A stretch of 37,242 bases of DNA from Clostridia bacterium (GTDB lineage: Bacteria; Bacillota_A; Clostridia; Christensenellales; Aristaeellaceae), in NCBI GenBank assembly GCA_017464225.1, contig JAFUDW010000049.1, forward strand, positions 1 through 37,242, in the 5' to 3' direction. Below are positions 7,019 through 15,157 of this stretch, in pieces. Each line of letters begins with the position of its first letter. Position 1 is the first letter of the stretch. The notes under the pieces are model-generated. The model saw only the letters and a list, made by a program, of their open reading frames with translations. It was not told the origin of the DNA and did no database searches. The translations under genes were made by a program, and so were the position numbers.

Positions 7019-7978
7019 CTACTCCTCCGTCGCCGCGGCCAGTACCCGCAGGCTGACCCAGGCCAGCCCCGCCGTGGTAAGGCAGGACAAAACGAAGCAC
7101 AGCCAGACCGGAAGCGCCTGGACGAACTTGCCCTCCATAAAGAACTGCAAGGCGCCCGTAGCCACAGCCAGCAGCAGGAAGCCCGCCAGCGCCACAGCCT
7201 TGCCCGTCCAGGGCCAGTCCAGCCGCAGCAGGCATACGATCAGCAGCGCGAACAGCACGATGGCGCAGAAGATCATGAGCAGGCTGGCCATATCGAACAT
7301 CATGCGGTCGTCCTTGCGGATGCTCTCCCATACGATCTGCCCGGCGGCGGCCAGGATCAGCCCCGTTCCGGCAGCCCTGCCCCGGGGCGCGTCCATGCCC
7401 TGGGTATATATTCCGGCCACCAGCGCCGTCATGCCCTCAAACATGTGCACGGCATAAGTGTACATGCCCTCATAAATGCCGGGCCGCGCCAGCGGGAAAA
7501 ACTGCAGCGCGGGATTGTTGACCTCCAGGCCCGTGCCGTTGCTTGTGGCGCCCTCGCCAAAGCGCTCCATCGCCAGCACGATCAGCAGGCCCGGCAGCAC
7601 GGTGTCCATCAGGTCAACGAACCTGACATAAGCGATCTTTTTTGTCAGCCAGCCCGCCAGCAGCAAGCCAAGCGCCGCGCCGATCACGGTGAACCCGCCG
7701 CAGTCCATCCGGAAAATATACCAGAAGCCGTAATACTTGATATCGGCAAAGTTATACAGCACAAATATCAGCCTGGCACAAAGCAGTCCCAGCGGGATAC
7801 CCAGCATGGCGAACCACAGCACGGCGTCGGAAGGCACCCTCGTCCTCCTGCCGCGCCGCAGGGCCATGACCAGCCCGATCACGGCGCCGATCACCACAAA
7901 GAGCGAAAAGCTGGTGATCCTCAGGCCCAATACCCGGCCCAGCTGGCTGCTGAATTCTTCCATTTCCTCGTAATCCAT
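7019..7978 (-). CDS. Lgt-like polytopic membrane protein lacking the catalytic His
   Basis: The gene encodes 319 residues with about seven hydrophobic segments. AGGAGT precedes the ATG. The layout resembles prolipoprotein diacylglyceryl transferase: a Gly-rich segment DCGGFTVIGAALG (92-104) in the place of the GGLSIHGGL motif, and MERFGEG (137-143) in the place of GRIGNFINGE. The essential His of the first motif is replaced by I99, and the Asn residues of the second are missing; only R139 remains. It may therefore not be a working Lgt. It follows the phosphodiester glycosidase gene by 3 bp, so the two are co-transcribed. A diverged Lgt-fold protein acting on another lipid is possible; the function is not known. 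Confidence 0.65.
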   Translation of the reverse strand: MDYEEMEEFSSQLGRVLGLRITSFSLFVVIGAVIGLVMALRRGRRTRVPSDAVLWFAMLGIPLGLLCARLIFVLYNFADIKYYGFWYIFRMDCGGFTVIGAALGLLLAGWLTKKIAYVRFVDLMDTVLPGLLIVLAMERFGEGATSNGTGLEVNNPALQFFPLARPGIYEGMYTYAVHMFEGMTALVAGIYTQGMDAPRGRAAGTGLILAAAGQIVWESIRKDDRMMFDMASLLMIFCAIVLFALLIVCLLRLDWPWTGKAVALAGFLLLAVATGALQFFMEGKFVQALPVWLCFVLSCLTTAGLAWVSLRVLAAATEE

Positions 7979-7981
7979 GTT

Positions 7982-8959
7982 TTACTCCTGCCACGCGCTC
8001 ACAAAGTAAATAATGTCTTTGATCCACCGCTCGGCGTTTTTGTTGTTGGGCGCGTTGATCTTTTTGAGCCCGTTCTTTTCGGGATCCTTGAACACCATGG
8101 TGGCGCTGTTGCCGCCGTCCAGGTTGAAGGCGGTCTGGATCTTGTAGCCGTCCAGCTTGCCTTCGATCTCCCGCAGGCAGTCCACAAACTGGTTCATGGT
8201 CAGGCCTGCGCCCTTTTCATCGTCGGGACCTTCGCTGGTGACGAACAGATAGGTCAGCTTGTCCAGCTGGCAGATGCACATGTGCTGTGCCTGCTTGTGA
8301 TTGCCGATGTAATCGTGGTTCAGTGTGGTGTTGAAATCCTCCCGGGTGGTCTGACCGTTTTCGATAAGCAGGGGGCCAAAGTTGAAGGTATTGACGATCT
8401 GCAGGCCGCCGTTGGTCACGTTTTCATCGATCCAGGCGTTCAGCTTATCCTTGGTGGGCTCGGTGATCACATGGAAATCGCCGTACTGGTCAATGATCAG
8501 GATATCCCATTTTTTATCCACATAGCGGGTTTTGTACTCATGCCCCTGGCGGACGATATAGGTTTCCTTATGCCAAGGATGGCAGAAGTAATCGCCGTTG
8601 ATGGCGAACACCGCGTTGTTGTCCATGGCGATGCGGAAGCCCTTGGCGGTCTGGTCGTTGGAGGCGCGATCCACAAAAGCCGAGCGGATCTGGCTGCCGT
8701 CGGCGATCTCCACCAGAGCGTACACATAATTGGTATCGTAAATACGGTTGCCGCGGAAAATGCGCACATGCAGCGAGGGATCCTCATATTCGTCGTCGGA
8801 GACAAACCGGCTCCAATCCACGGCGGGCGCCTTTTCCTCCAGCGGCAGCGGAACGACCTCGGCATAGGCGTCGTACACCGAATAGGGCAGCGGGGCCAGC
8901 ACCAGCAGCAGGGCCAGCAGCGCCGCGATCACAGCGATTTTCCACAAGCTTTTCACCAT
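7982..8959 (-). CDS. Phosphodiester glycosidase (NAGPA) family, membrane-anchored
   Basis: The gene encodes 325 residues. An N-terminal hydrophobic segment (7-27) is followed by an extracytoplasmic domain with the marks of the NAGPA/phosphodiester glycosidase family (DUF2233): FAINGDYF (118-125), a FNFGPLLIENG segment and AFNLDGGNSATMVF followed by ERWIKDIIYFV at the C-terminus. Family members cleave the sugar-phosphodiester bond (as in the mammalian uncovering enzyme) and in bacteria are linked to cell-envelope polysaccharides. The ATG at 8959 is preceded by AAAGGG. It is the first gene of a unit with the Lgt-like protein, and its promoter is divergent from the SCIFF gene. The substrate is unknown. 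Confidence 0.85.
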   Translation of the reverse strand: MVKSLWKIAVIAALLALLLVLAPLPYSVYDAYAEVVPLPLEEKAPAVDWSRFVSDDEYEDPSLHVRIFRGNRIYDTNYVYALVEIADGSQIRSAFVDRASNDQTAKGFRIAMDNNAVFAINGDYFCHPWHKETYIVRQGHEYKTRYVDKKWDILIIDQYGDFHVITEPTKDKLNAWIDENVTNGGLQIVNTFNFGPLLIENGQTTREDFNTTLNHDYIGNHKQAQHMCICQLDKLTYLFVTSEGPDDEKGAGLTMNQFVDCLREIEGKLDGYKIQTAFNLDGGNSATMVFKDPEKNGLKKINAPNNKNAERWIKDIIYFVSAWQE

Positions 8960-9007
8960 TGTATCTTTTCCCTTTCATCCCGCGCGTCGCGCACGGATAC
9001 AGCATAT

Positions 9008-9036
9008 AGTATATCATGGTTTTCATGCCGCGTCCA
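9008..9036 (-). promoter_or_regulatory. Promoter of the glycosidase/Lgt-like unit
   Basis: The minus strand has TGGACG (9036-9031), 17 bp, and TATACT (9013-9008), with TGA before the -10 hexamer (extended -10). It is back to back with the SCIFF promoter; only 12 bp separate the two -35 boxes. Confidence 0.65.
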
Positions 9037-9048
9037 GTTTTGTTTTGG

Positions 9049-9077
9049 TTGACTTCCCCGGCGCGCTATGGTAGAAT
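9049..9077 (+). promoter_or_regulatory. Sigma-A promoter of the SCIFF peptide gene
   Basis: TTGACT (9049-9054) and TAGAAT (9072-9077) have exactly 17 bp between them. Transcription should start near 9084, about 30 nt before the ATG. Confidence 0.8.
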
Positions 9078-9114
9078 ATTTTGTGATCCCAAGAAATCAA
9101 TGGAGGAATATACA

Positions 9115-9261
9115 ATGAAGCACATCCAGACCCTGAACACCCGCGACCTGTGCGAAAGCGCCAAGAACGGCGGCTGCGGCGAATGCCAGACCTCCTGCCA
9201 GTCCGCTTGCAAAACCAGCTGCGGCATCGCCAATCAGCAGTGCGAAAACAAGGCTGAGTAA
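9115..9261 (+). CDS. scfA: SCIFF ranthipeptide precursor (seven cysteines)
   Basis: The gene encodes 48 residues, with GGAGG 8 bp before the ATG. The peptide begins MKHIQTLNT and contains CGECQTSCQSACKTSC, the signature of the SCIFF family (six cysteines in forty-five residues), the precursor of a ranthipeptide with Cys thioether cross-links. Cysteines lie at 13, 21, 24, 28, 32, 36 and 43. The first (C13) is extra compared with the usual six. The maturase gene follows at once, separated by a terminator hairpin. The peptide is almost universal in Clostridia and has been linked to quorum-sensing-like regulation; its role here is not shown by the sequence. Confidence 0.95.
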   Translation: MKHIQTLNTRDLCESAKNGGCGECQTSCQSACKTSCGIANQQCENKAE

Positions 9262-9284
9262 GCCGCGACTCCATCGCACAAATC

Positions 9285-9311
9285 ATGCCGCTGCAGAAGC
9301 GGCATTTTTTT
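9285..9311 (+). terminator. Terminator/attenuator between SCIFF peptide and maturase
   Basis: ATGCCGCT-GCAGA-AGCGGCAT (9285-9305) is followed by seven T (9305-9311). It lies 23 bp after the peptide stop and 19 bp before the maturase start. Partial termination would give much more peptide mRNA than maturase mRNA. The ATG inside the stem (9285) should not be taken as the maturase start. Confidence 0.85.
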
Positions 9312-9329
9312 GATAAAAGAGGACAAAGA

Positions 9330-10691
9330 ATGATACACCGCTATCAGTTTGACGACTTATATATCGTGCTGGACACCTGCAGCGGAAGCGTGCACGTGGT
9401 GGACGAGCTGGCCTACGCGCTCATCGGCCAGTACGGGGAAAAGCCAAAGGACGAGATCGTGCGCGCCCTTGCGGCGCAGTTTGGCGAGGACGCCGCCGAG
9501 GTGGCCGAATGCTACAATCAGGTGACGGCGCTGCGGGATGCCGGGCGGCTGTTCGCTCCCGATACTTATGAGGAAATGGCCGGACAGCTCAAGCGCAAGA
9601 CCGCCGGCGTGGTCAAGGCGCTGTGCCTGCACGTGGCCCACTCCTGCAATCTGAACTGCGCGTATTGCTTCGCCAGCCAGGGCAAATACCACGGCGAGCG
9701 CGCGCTGATGTCCTTTGAGGTGGGCAAGCGGGCGCTGGATTTCCTGGTGGAAAACAGCGGTTCCCGGCGCAACCTGGAGGTAGACTTTTTCGGCGGCGAG
9801 CCGCTGATGAATTTCCAGGTGGTCAAAGATCTGGTGGCCTACGCGCGGAGCATCGAAAAGGAGCGCGGCAAGAATTTCCGGTTCACCCTGACCACAAACG
9901 GCATGCTGATCGACGATGACGTGATCGATTTTGCCAACCGGGAATGCAGCAACGTGGTATTAAGCCTGGATGGGCGCAAGGAGGTGCACGACCGCTTCCG
10001 CGTGGATTACCAGGAGCGGGGCAGCTGGGACGTGATCGTGCCCAAATTTCAAAAGCTCGTTGCCGCCCGGGGCGGTAAAAACTATTATATGCGCGGCACT
10101 TTTACCCACCATAATCCGGATTTCCTGGAGGATATCAAAACCATGCTGAGCCTGGGCTTTACAGAGCTGAGCATGGAGCCCGTGGTATACGCGCCGGACG
10201 ATCCCTCGGCGCTGACGGAGGACGATCTGCCCATCGTTTTAAAGCAATATGAAGAGCTGGCGCGACTGATGCGGGCGCGCAAAAAAGAGGGCAAGCCCTT
10301 TACCTTCTATCATTATATGATCGATCTCACCGGCGGCCCCTGCATCTACAAGCGCATATCGGGCTGCGGCTCGGGCACCGAATACATGGCCGTAACGCCC
10401 TGGGGCGATCTGTATCCCTGCCACCAGTTCGTGGGCGAGGAAAAGTTCAGGCTGGGCGACGTATGGCGCGGCGTGGACAACGCGTCAGTGCAGCGGGAAT
10501 TTGCCGCCTGCAACGTGTACGCGCGTCCTGAATGCCGGGACTGCTGGGCGCGGCTTTACTGCTCCGGCGGCTGCGCCGCCAACGCCTACCACGCCACCGG
10601 CAGCATCCGCGGAGTGTACCGGTATGGCTGCGAGCTGTTCAAAAAGCGTATGGAATGCGCCATTGCTTTACAGGCAGCGGAACAGGTTTGA
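9330..10691 (+). CDS. scfB: SCIFF maturase, radical SAM/SPASM thioether-forming enzyme
   Basis: The gene encodes 453 residues. The start at 9330 (MIHRYQFDDLYIVLD) is preceded by AGAGGAC; the longer frame from 9285 would begin inside the terminator stem. The N-terminal ~85 residues form the peptide-binding RRE-like domain. The radical SAM motif CNLNCAYC is at 106-113 (C106, C110, C113), followed by FFGGEPL. The C-terminal SPASM domain holds the expected Cys set: GGPCIY, SGCGSG, YPCHQF, PECRDCWARLYCSGGC and YGCELF. The enzyme makes Cys-to-alpha-or-other-carbon thioether bonds in the SCIFF peptide encoded upstream. It is co-transcribed with the peptide gene by read-through and probably with loaP downstream. 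Confidence 0.95.
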   Translation: MIHRYQFDDLYIVLDTCSGSVHVVDELAYALIGQYGEKPKDEIVRALAAQFGEDAAEVAECYNQVTALRDAGRLFAPDTYEEMAGQLKRKTAGVVKALCLHVAHSCNLNCAYCFASQGKYHGERALMSFEVGKRALDFLVENSGSRRNLEVDFFGGEPLMNFQVVKDLVAYARSIEKERGKNFRFTLTTNGMLIDDDVIDFANRECSNVVLSLDGRKEVHDRFRVDYQERGSWDVIVPKFQKLVAARGGKNYYMRGTFTHHNPDFLEDIKTMLSLGFTELSMEPVVYAPDDPSALTEDDLPIVLKQYEELARLMRARKKEGKPFTFYHYMIDLTGGPCIYKRISGCGSGTEYMAVTPWGDLYPCHQFVGEEKFRLGDVWRGVDNASVQREFAACNVYARPECRDCWARLYCSGGCAANAYHATGSIRGVYRYGCELFKKRMECAIALQAAEQV

Positions 10692-10753
10692 TCCCATTAT
10701 ACGAAGTATGTCCGCAATAAGTTCCAATACGACCGGCACAGGAGGCGCGACGC

Positions 10754-11287
10754 ATGTATACCTACTGTCTGTTCTGCGAAACGGCAAAATGCAGGTATGT
10801 GGCCAGCATGGTGGAATCGCTGTTTCCCTGCCGCGCCATCTATCCCAAGCAGATCCAGCACACCTGGATCGCCGGGCGCATGACCGATATCGAGCACGAC
10901 CTGCTGCCGGGCTACATTTTCGTTTACACCGAGGCTGAGCCTCTCCAGGCCGCCCGCCTGCGCGCCGTGCAGGGCGTCATCCGCTGCCTGTGCGACGACG
11001 AGCACCATTACGCGCTTTCGGGGGAGGACGAGCGCTTTGCCATGATGCTTCTGCACAAGGACGGCGTGATCGGCAAAACGAAGGTGTACCAGGAGGGACA
11101 GACCATCCATATCTGCAAGGGCGCTTTCGAGGGCGTGGACGCCAGAATCCTCAAGGTCAACCGCCGCAATATGCGCATGCAGATCGAAATCCCCTTTGCC
11201 CATCGTCCCGTGCGCACCTGGGTGGAATACGAGGTGGTGGATTCGTTCAGCGGTGAAGACGGGGAAGACAAAAGGATCGAATATTAA
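10754..11287 (+). CDS. loaP: LoaP-type NusG paralogue (processive antiterminator)
   Basis: The gene encodes 177 residues, with GGAGGCG before the ATG. An N-terminal NGN domain includes LLPGYIFVY (50-58), the conserved NusG segment. A C-terminal KOW domain covers about 119-165, beginning GAFEGVDARILKVN. The short size and the YCLFCET start fit LoaP rather than housekeeping NusG. LoaP proteins bind RNA polymerase and an RNA hairpin in the leader of long operons to suppress termination. Here it follows the SCIFF maturase by 62 bp on the same strand, and no long biosynthetic operon is adjacent, so its target is probably elsewhere. Confidence 0.8.
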   Translation: MYTYCLFCETAKCRYVASMVESLFPCRAIYPKQIQHTWIAGRMTDIEHDLLPGYIFVYTEAEPLQAARLRAVQGVIRCLCDDEHHYALSGEDERFAMMLLHKDGVIGKTKVYQEGQTIHICKGAFEGVDARILKVNRRNMRMQIEIPFAHRPVRTWVEYEVVDSFSGEDGEDKRIEY

Positions 11288-11454
11288 CGCTTCGTTTTAA
11301 TTGTATCTTGCAAGCGGAAATTGGTAAAGAGACCGAAAGCGGCTCACCCCTTGATCCCCCAAACACTTGAAATCCCCAGGCCTCGGAAACGGCGGATGCC
11401 GCTTGGGCGTATGTTCAAGCATCACGCAGCTGCGCAATGGTTTTCCCTGTACTC
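11288..11454. other. Gene-free stretch after loaP
   Basis: No ORF with a ribosome site is visible. There are only short palindromes: GCGG-ATG-CCGC and GCTTG...CAAGC around 11,390-11,420. No clear terminator for loaP was found. Confidence 0.4.
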
Positions 11455-11483
11455 TTGACAACCTCACTCGCGGCGGCTATAAT
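11455..11483 (+). promoter_or_regulatory. Full-consensus promoter of a small RNA
   Basis: TTGACA (11455-11460) and TATAAT (11478-11483) match consensus at 12 of 12 positions with an ideal 17-bp spacer. No ORF follows before the terminator at 11546-11582, so it drives a short non-coding RNA starting near 11490. Confidence 0.85.
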
Positions 11484-11489
11484 AAAAGG

Positions 11490-11582
11490 GCAGGAAGAAA
11501 GCTACTCTTGCAGGACAATCGCCTACAGGCGATTATGTTCCATCCAAAAGCCGCCGCGTACTCGCTATACGCGGCGGCTTTT
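11490..11582 (+). ncRNA. Putative antitoxin RNA facing the holin-like toxin gene
   Basis: The predicted transcript is about 93 nt from the consensus promoter to the 15-bp terminator. It has an open 5' end, a hairpin AATCGCC-TACA-GGCGATT (11517-11534), a short linker and the terminator stem. It has no usable ORF. It runs toward the 3' end of the toxin gene on the other strand, whose stop codon is 8 bp beyond the terminator. This is the arrangement of the txpA/RatA type I system of Bacillus subtilis. A toxin mRNA reading into or through the shared terminator would pair with this RNA. Antitoxin function is inferred from layout. Confidence 0.7.
11546..11582. terminator. Symmetric (bidirectional) terminator
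   Basis: AAAAGCCGCCGCGTA (11546-11560), a 7-nt loop, and TACGCGGCGGCTTTT (11568-11582) form a perfect 15-bp stem with A4 on one side and T4 on the other. It can end both the small RNA (plus) and the toxin mRNA (minus). Confidence 0.85.
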
Positions 11583-11589
11583 ACATATC

Positions 11590-11679
11590 TTACTTTTTAT
11601 TACTGATAAAGGCTACCAGTACAATCAGCAAGCAATTCATGATCCCGATGAAAACCATCATGATTTCATAGGCGCTCAT
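11590..11679 (-). CDS. Holin-like type I toxin, 29 residues
   Basis: The peptide begins MSAYEIMMVFIGIMNCLLIV and ends LVAFISNKK: a short N-terminus with the S-x-Y-E start of the holin-like toxin (Hol_Tox) family, one hydrophobic membrane-spanning helix (about 5-25) and a Lys-rich C-terminus. The start at 11679 is chosen from AGGTG six bases before it; an ATG at 11685 would add two residues (MR). Longer in-frame starts (to 11844) lie upstream of the transcript start. Members of this family damage the membrane when not silenced by an antisense RNA. A promoter and structured leader lie upstream, and a small RNA converges from the 3' side. Confidence 0.8.
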   Translation of the reverse strand: MSAYEIMMVFIGIMNCLLIVLVAFISNKK

Positions 11680-11743
11680 GCGCATCACCTGCCTTCCTTC
11701 GTAGTCCAGCAGGCGCAAGCCCCGCGTATTATCTTCGCTGCCC

Positions 11744-11795
11744 TGCCGCCCGAAGGCGGCAAGACCATTATACACAATCAATTGATTTACGTCAA
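11744..11795 (-). promoter_or_regulatory. Promoter and 5' hairpin of the toxin mRNA
   Basis: The minus strand has TTGACG (11795-11790), 17 bp, and TATAAT (11772-11767), so the transcript starts near 11760. Its first bases form TGCCGCC-TTCG-GGCGGCA (11761-11744), a 7-bp stem with a UUCG tetraloop. About 65 nt follow before the toxin start. A stable 5' hairpin on a small toxin mRNA fits a long-lived message under RNA control. Confidence 0.8.
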
Positions 11796-11919
11796 CGAAG
11801 GAAACCATGATACAACCTGTTATCGGGCGGCCGCCCGGCTGCAATCAGTTTTGACGTGTGCGCGTGGACGGCGGTGACGCGGACATCGCCACGCCCACGC
11901 AAAAAACATCAAAGCAAAA

Positions 11920-11954
11920 CGGACGTTCAATGCTTTTCAGCGTTTGAACGTCCG
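11920..11954 (-). terminator. Terminator after argH
   Basis: The minus strand has CGGACGTTCAA (11954-11944), a 13-nt loop, TTGAACGTCCG (11930-11920), then TTTTGCTTTG. The stem ends 5 bp past the argH stop codon. Confidence 0.85.
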
Positions 11955-11959
11955 GCCTT

Positions 11960-13339
<1,380 letters not shown>

Positions 13340-13350
13340 AGCTTCCTCCC

Positions 13351-13397
13351 GTATTTTTATGCGTAAAAATTATAAGCGGGAAACTTCCGGCTGTCAA
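13351..13397 (-). promoter_or_regulatory. argH promoter with palindrome at the start site
   Basis: The minus strand has TTGACA (13397-13392), 17 bp, and TATAAT (13374-13369). Just downstream the near-palindrome ATTTTTACGCATAAAAAT (13370-13353) covers the expected transcript start. It loosely resembles an ArgR/AhrC ARG box, but the half-site match is only about 3 of 5 bases, so arginine repression is a guess. The promoter itself is near consensus. Confidence 0.7.
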
Positions 13398-13465
13398 TGC
13401 GCAGATTCGGCAAGAAATGTTCATATTTTGCGGGCGTTTCTCAATTTTGATAGAAACTTTTTCCT

Positions 13466-13514
13466 GTTTTGTAACATTCCCGAAATGTACAAAACCGCCC
13501 GGTAATCCTATAAT
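13466..13514 (+). promoter_or_regulatory. Promoter of the BspA-like gene with overlapping inverted repeat
   Basis: TATAAT is at 13509-13514, and TGTACA (13486-13491, 4 of 6 matches) is 17 bp upstream. The -35 box lies inside an inverted repeat: GTTTTGTAACATT (13466-13478) against AAATGTACAAAAC (13483-13495), with one extra base in the left arm. This is the position of a repressor or activator operator. Confidence 0.55.
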
Positions 13515-13570
13515 ATTATATGGAAAAAACGACCGATTTTTATTTTCGGATCAAGAAAGAGGGAGACAAC

Positions 13571-15043
13571 ATGACCATGAAAAACTGGAAGAAAATTGCT
13601 CTGCTGCTGGCGCTTTGCCTGCTGCTGTGCTGTTCCGCCGTCTTCGCCTCGGCCGAGGCCGTAAGCGGCGTGGCGGGCGATTTCGCCTACAGCATCCCCT
13701 ATGGCACCTATGCCGTGATCACCGGGTATACGGGCGAGGGCGGCCAGATCGATATCCCCGCCGCCATCGAAGGCGTTCCCGTGACCAGCATCTCCTCTTC
13801 GGCCTTTGCCGACGTGCGGGAAAAGGTGACCGACGTGACCATCCCCGCCTCCGTCACCAAGTTCACCAGCGCCTTCGCGGGCTGCGCGAACCTGAACAAC
13901 GTGACCATCATGGAAGGCGTGACCGCCATCAGCGCCGGCGCTTTCAAGGATTGCGCCAGCCTGACCGAAGTGGTCATTCCCGAGGGCGTGACCACCATCG
14001 GCGCCGACGCGTTCAGCGGCTGCGGCGCGCTGACCAGCGTTTCGCTGCCCGCCAGCCTGGAACGCGCCATCGGCATCGGCCTGGAGGCCGTGCAGGGCGT
14101 ATACTTTGCCGGCACCGAAGCCCAGTGGAGCGCCTTGGCCAATCAGCTGGCGCTGCCCGCTTCCGCCGCCGTGTTCTTTGCCGACGGCAGCCAGTCCGCC
14201 GCTGAAGCGCCGGCTGAAACGCCCGCTTACAGCTTCAGCCTGGAAGCCGCTAAGCCCGCCGATGAAGACGTTCATACCCACGATTGGGTGGACGGCCCCG
14301 ACACCGCCACCTGCACCGCCGGCGGCCAGATCATTTCCACCTGCTCCATCTGCGGCGCCACCGAAACGGTATACACCACCGCCAAGGGCCACAGCGTGAC
14401 CCCCTCCTTCAAGGAGAACAACACCATCGTGCTCACCTGCACCCGCTGCGGCAAAGAGTACACCGGCGAGCGCATCAACGGCATCCAGTGGCCCGCCTCG
14501 GCCCGCGACGCCGCCACCGTATGCGCCAACCGCGGCTATCATCTGTGCAAGCTGATCGAGCGCACCGCCACCTGCACCAAGGGCGGCCTGAGCGAATCCA
14601 TCACCTGCGCCACCTGCGGCGCCGTGCTGGAGGGCTCCTATGAGATCGGCCCCCGCGGCCACTGGTTCAGGGATTGGCAGGTCATCGACGAGGGTACCTG
14701 CATCACCGAGGGCAAGAAGCAGCGGACCTGCCGCAACTGCAGCTACGTGGAAGTGAAGAACACCGGCTACAACCTCACCCGCCACTATGTCTGCCAGAAC
14801 GTCGGCTTCCGCGCTCCCACCTGCGCCCAGACCGGCTACACCGGCGATAACGTTTGCATCCACTGCGGCCGCATCGTGGTATCCGGCAACGTGCTGCCCA
14901 AGTCCAGCACCCACGGCGCCACCGAGATCCGCGATATCACCACCAGCGCCTCCAGCTCCACCGGCTATGCAGGCAACCTGTACTGCAAGGTCTGCGGCCA
15001 GATCATCCAGAAGAATGTGGAAGCTCCCGCTCCTTCCAAATAA
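13571..15043 (+). CDS. Secreted BspA-like LRR protein with six CxxC modules
   Basis: The gene encodes 490 residues. The start at 13571 follows GAGGGAG; an upstream ATG at 13520 overlaps the promoter region. A signal peptide ends around FASAEA (residue 30). Residues about 60-165 hold leucine-rich repeats of the BspA/LRR_5 kind (VTIPASVTKFTSAFAGCANL, EGVTAISAGAFKDCASL, EGVTTIGADAFSGCGAL). From about 235 to the end come repeated modules each with a CxxC knuckle: CSIC, CTRC, CATC, CRNC, CIHC and CKVC, often after TATCT and before a GH. No LPXTG motif, SLH domain or C-terminal membrane segment is seen, so it is probably released or loosely bound to the wall. BspA-like proteins often mediate adhesion; the ligand is unknown. 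Confidence 0.85.
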   Translation: MTMKNWKKIALLLALCLLLCCSAVFASAEAVSGVAGDFAYSIPYGTYAVITGYTGEGGQIDIPAAIEGVPVTSISSSAFADVREKVTDVTIPASVTKFTSAFAGCANLNNVTIMEGVTAISAGAFKDCASLTEVVIPEGVTTIGADAFSGCGALTSVSLPASLERAIGIGLEAVQGVYFAGTEAQWSALANQLALPASAAVFFADGSQSAAEAPAETPAYSFSLEAAKPADEDVHTHDWVDGPDTATCTAGGQIISTCSICGATETVYTTAKGHSVTPSFKENNTIVLTCTRCGKEYTGERINGIQWPASARDAATVCANRGYHLCKLIERTATCTKGGLSESITCATCGAVLEGSYEIGPRGHWFRDWQVIDEGTCITEGKKQRTCRNCSYVEVKNTGYNLTRHYVCQNVGFRAPTCAQTGYTGDNVCIHCGRIVVSGNVLPKSSTHGATEIRDITTSASSSTGYAGNLYCKVCGQIIQKNVEAPAPSK

Positions 15044-15072
15044 AAATCACATCGTATAATACAAATACAGCG

Positions 15073-15103
15073 GCCCACCCGGGTTTCCCGGGTGGGCTTG
15101 CTT
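15073..15103 (+). terminator. Terminator after the BspA-like gene
   Basis: GCCCACCCGGG (15073-15083), TTT, CCCGGGTGGGC (15087-15097), then TTGCTTT: a perfect 11-bp stem 29 bp past the stop codon. Confidence 0.9.
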
Positions 15104-15157
15104 TATCATCTTTCACAAGGATCCTTAACAATAACAATCAGTATAGAAAGAGGCATT

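Noticed and set aside
7445..9052. 535-codon ORF on the plus strand, antisense to the glycosidase and Lgt-like genes
   Set aside because: It has no ribosome site, its protein is rich in His, Gln and Arg with no known motif, and both minus-strand genes have clear family motifs. Long antisense frames are expected in GC-rich DNA.
10754..11287. Housekeeping NusG
   Set aside because: The neighbours are not secE or rplK, and the sequence is closer in length and start to LoaP-type paralogues.
13508..14914. 468-codon Gly/Ala-rich ORF on the minus strand
   Set aside because: It is the antisense of the BspA-like gene, created by GCC/GGC-biased codons. There is no ribosome site.
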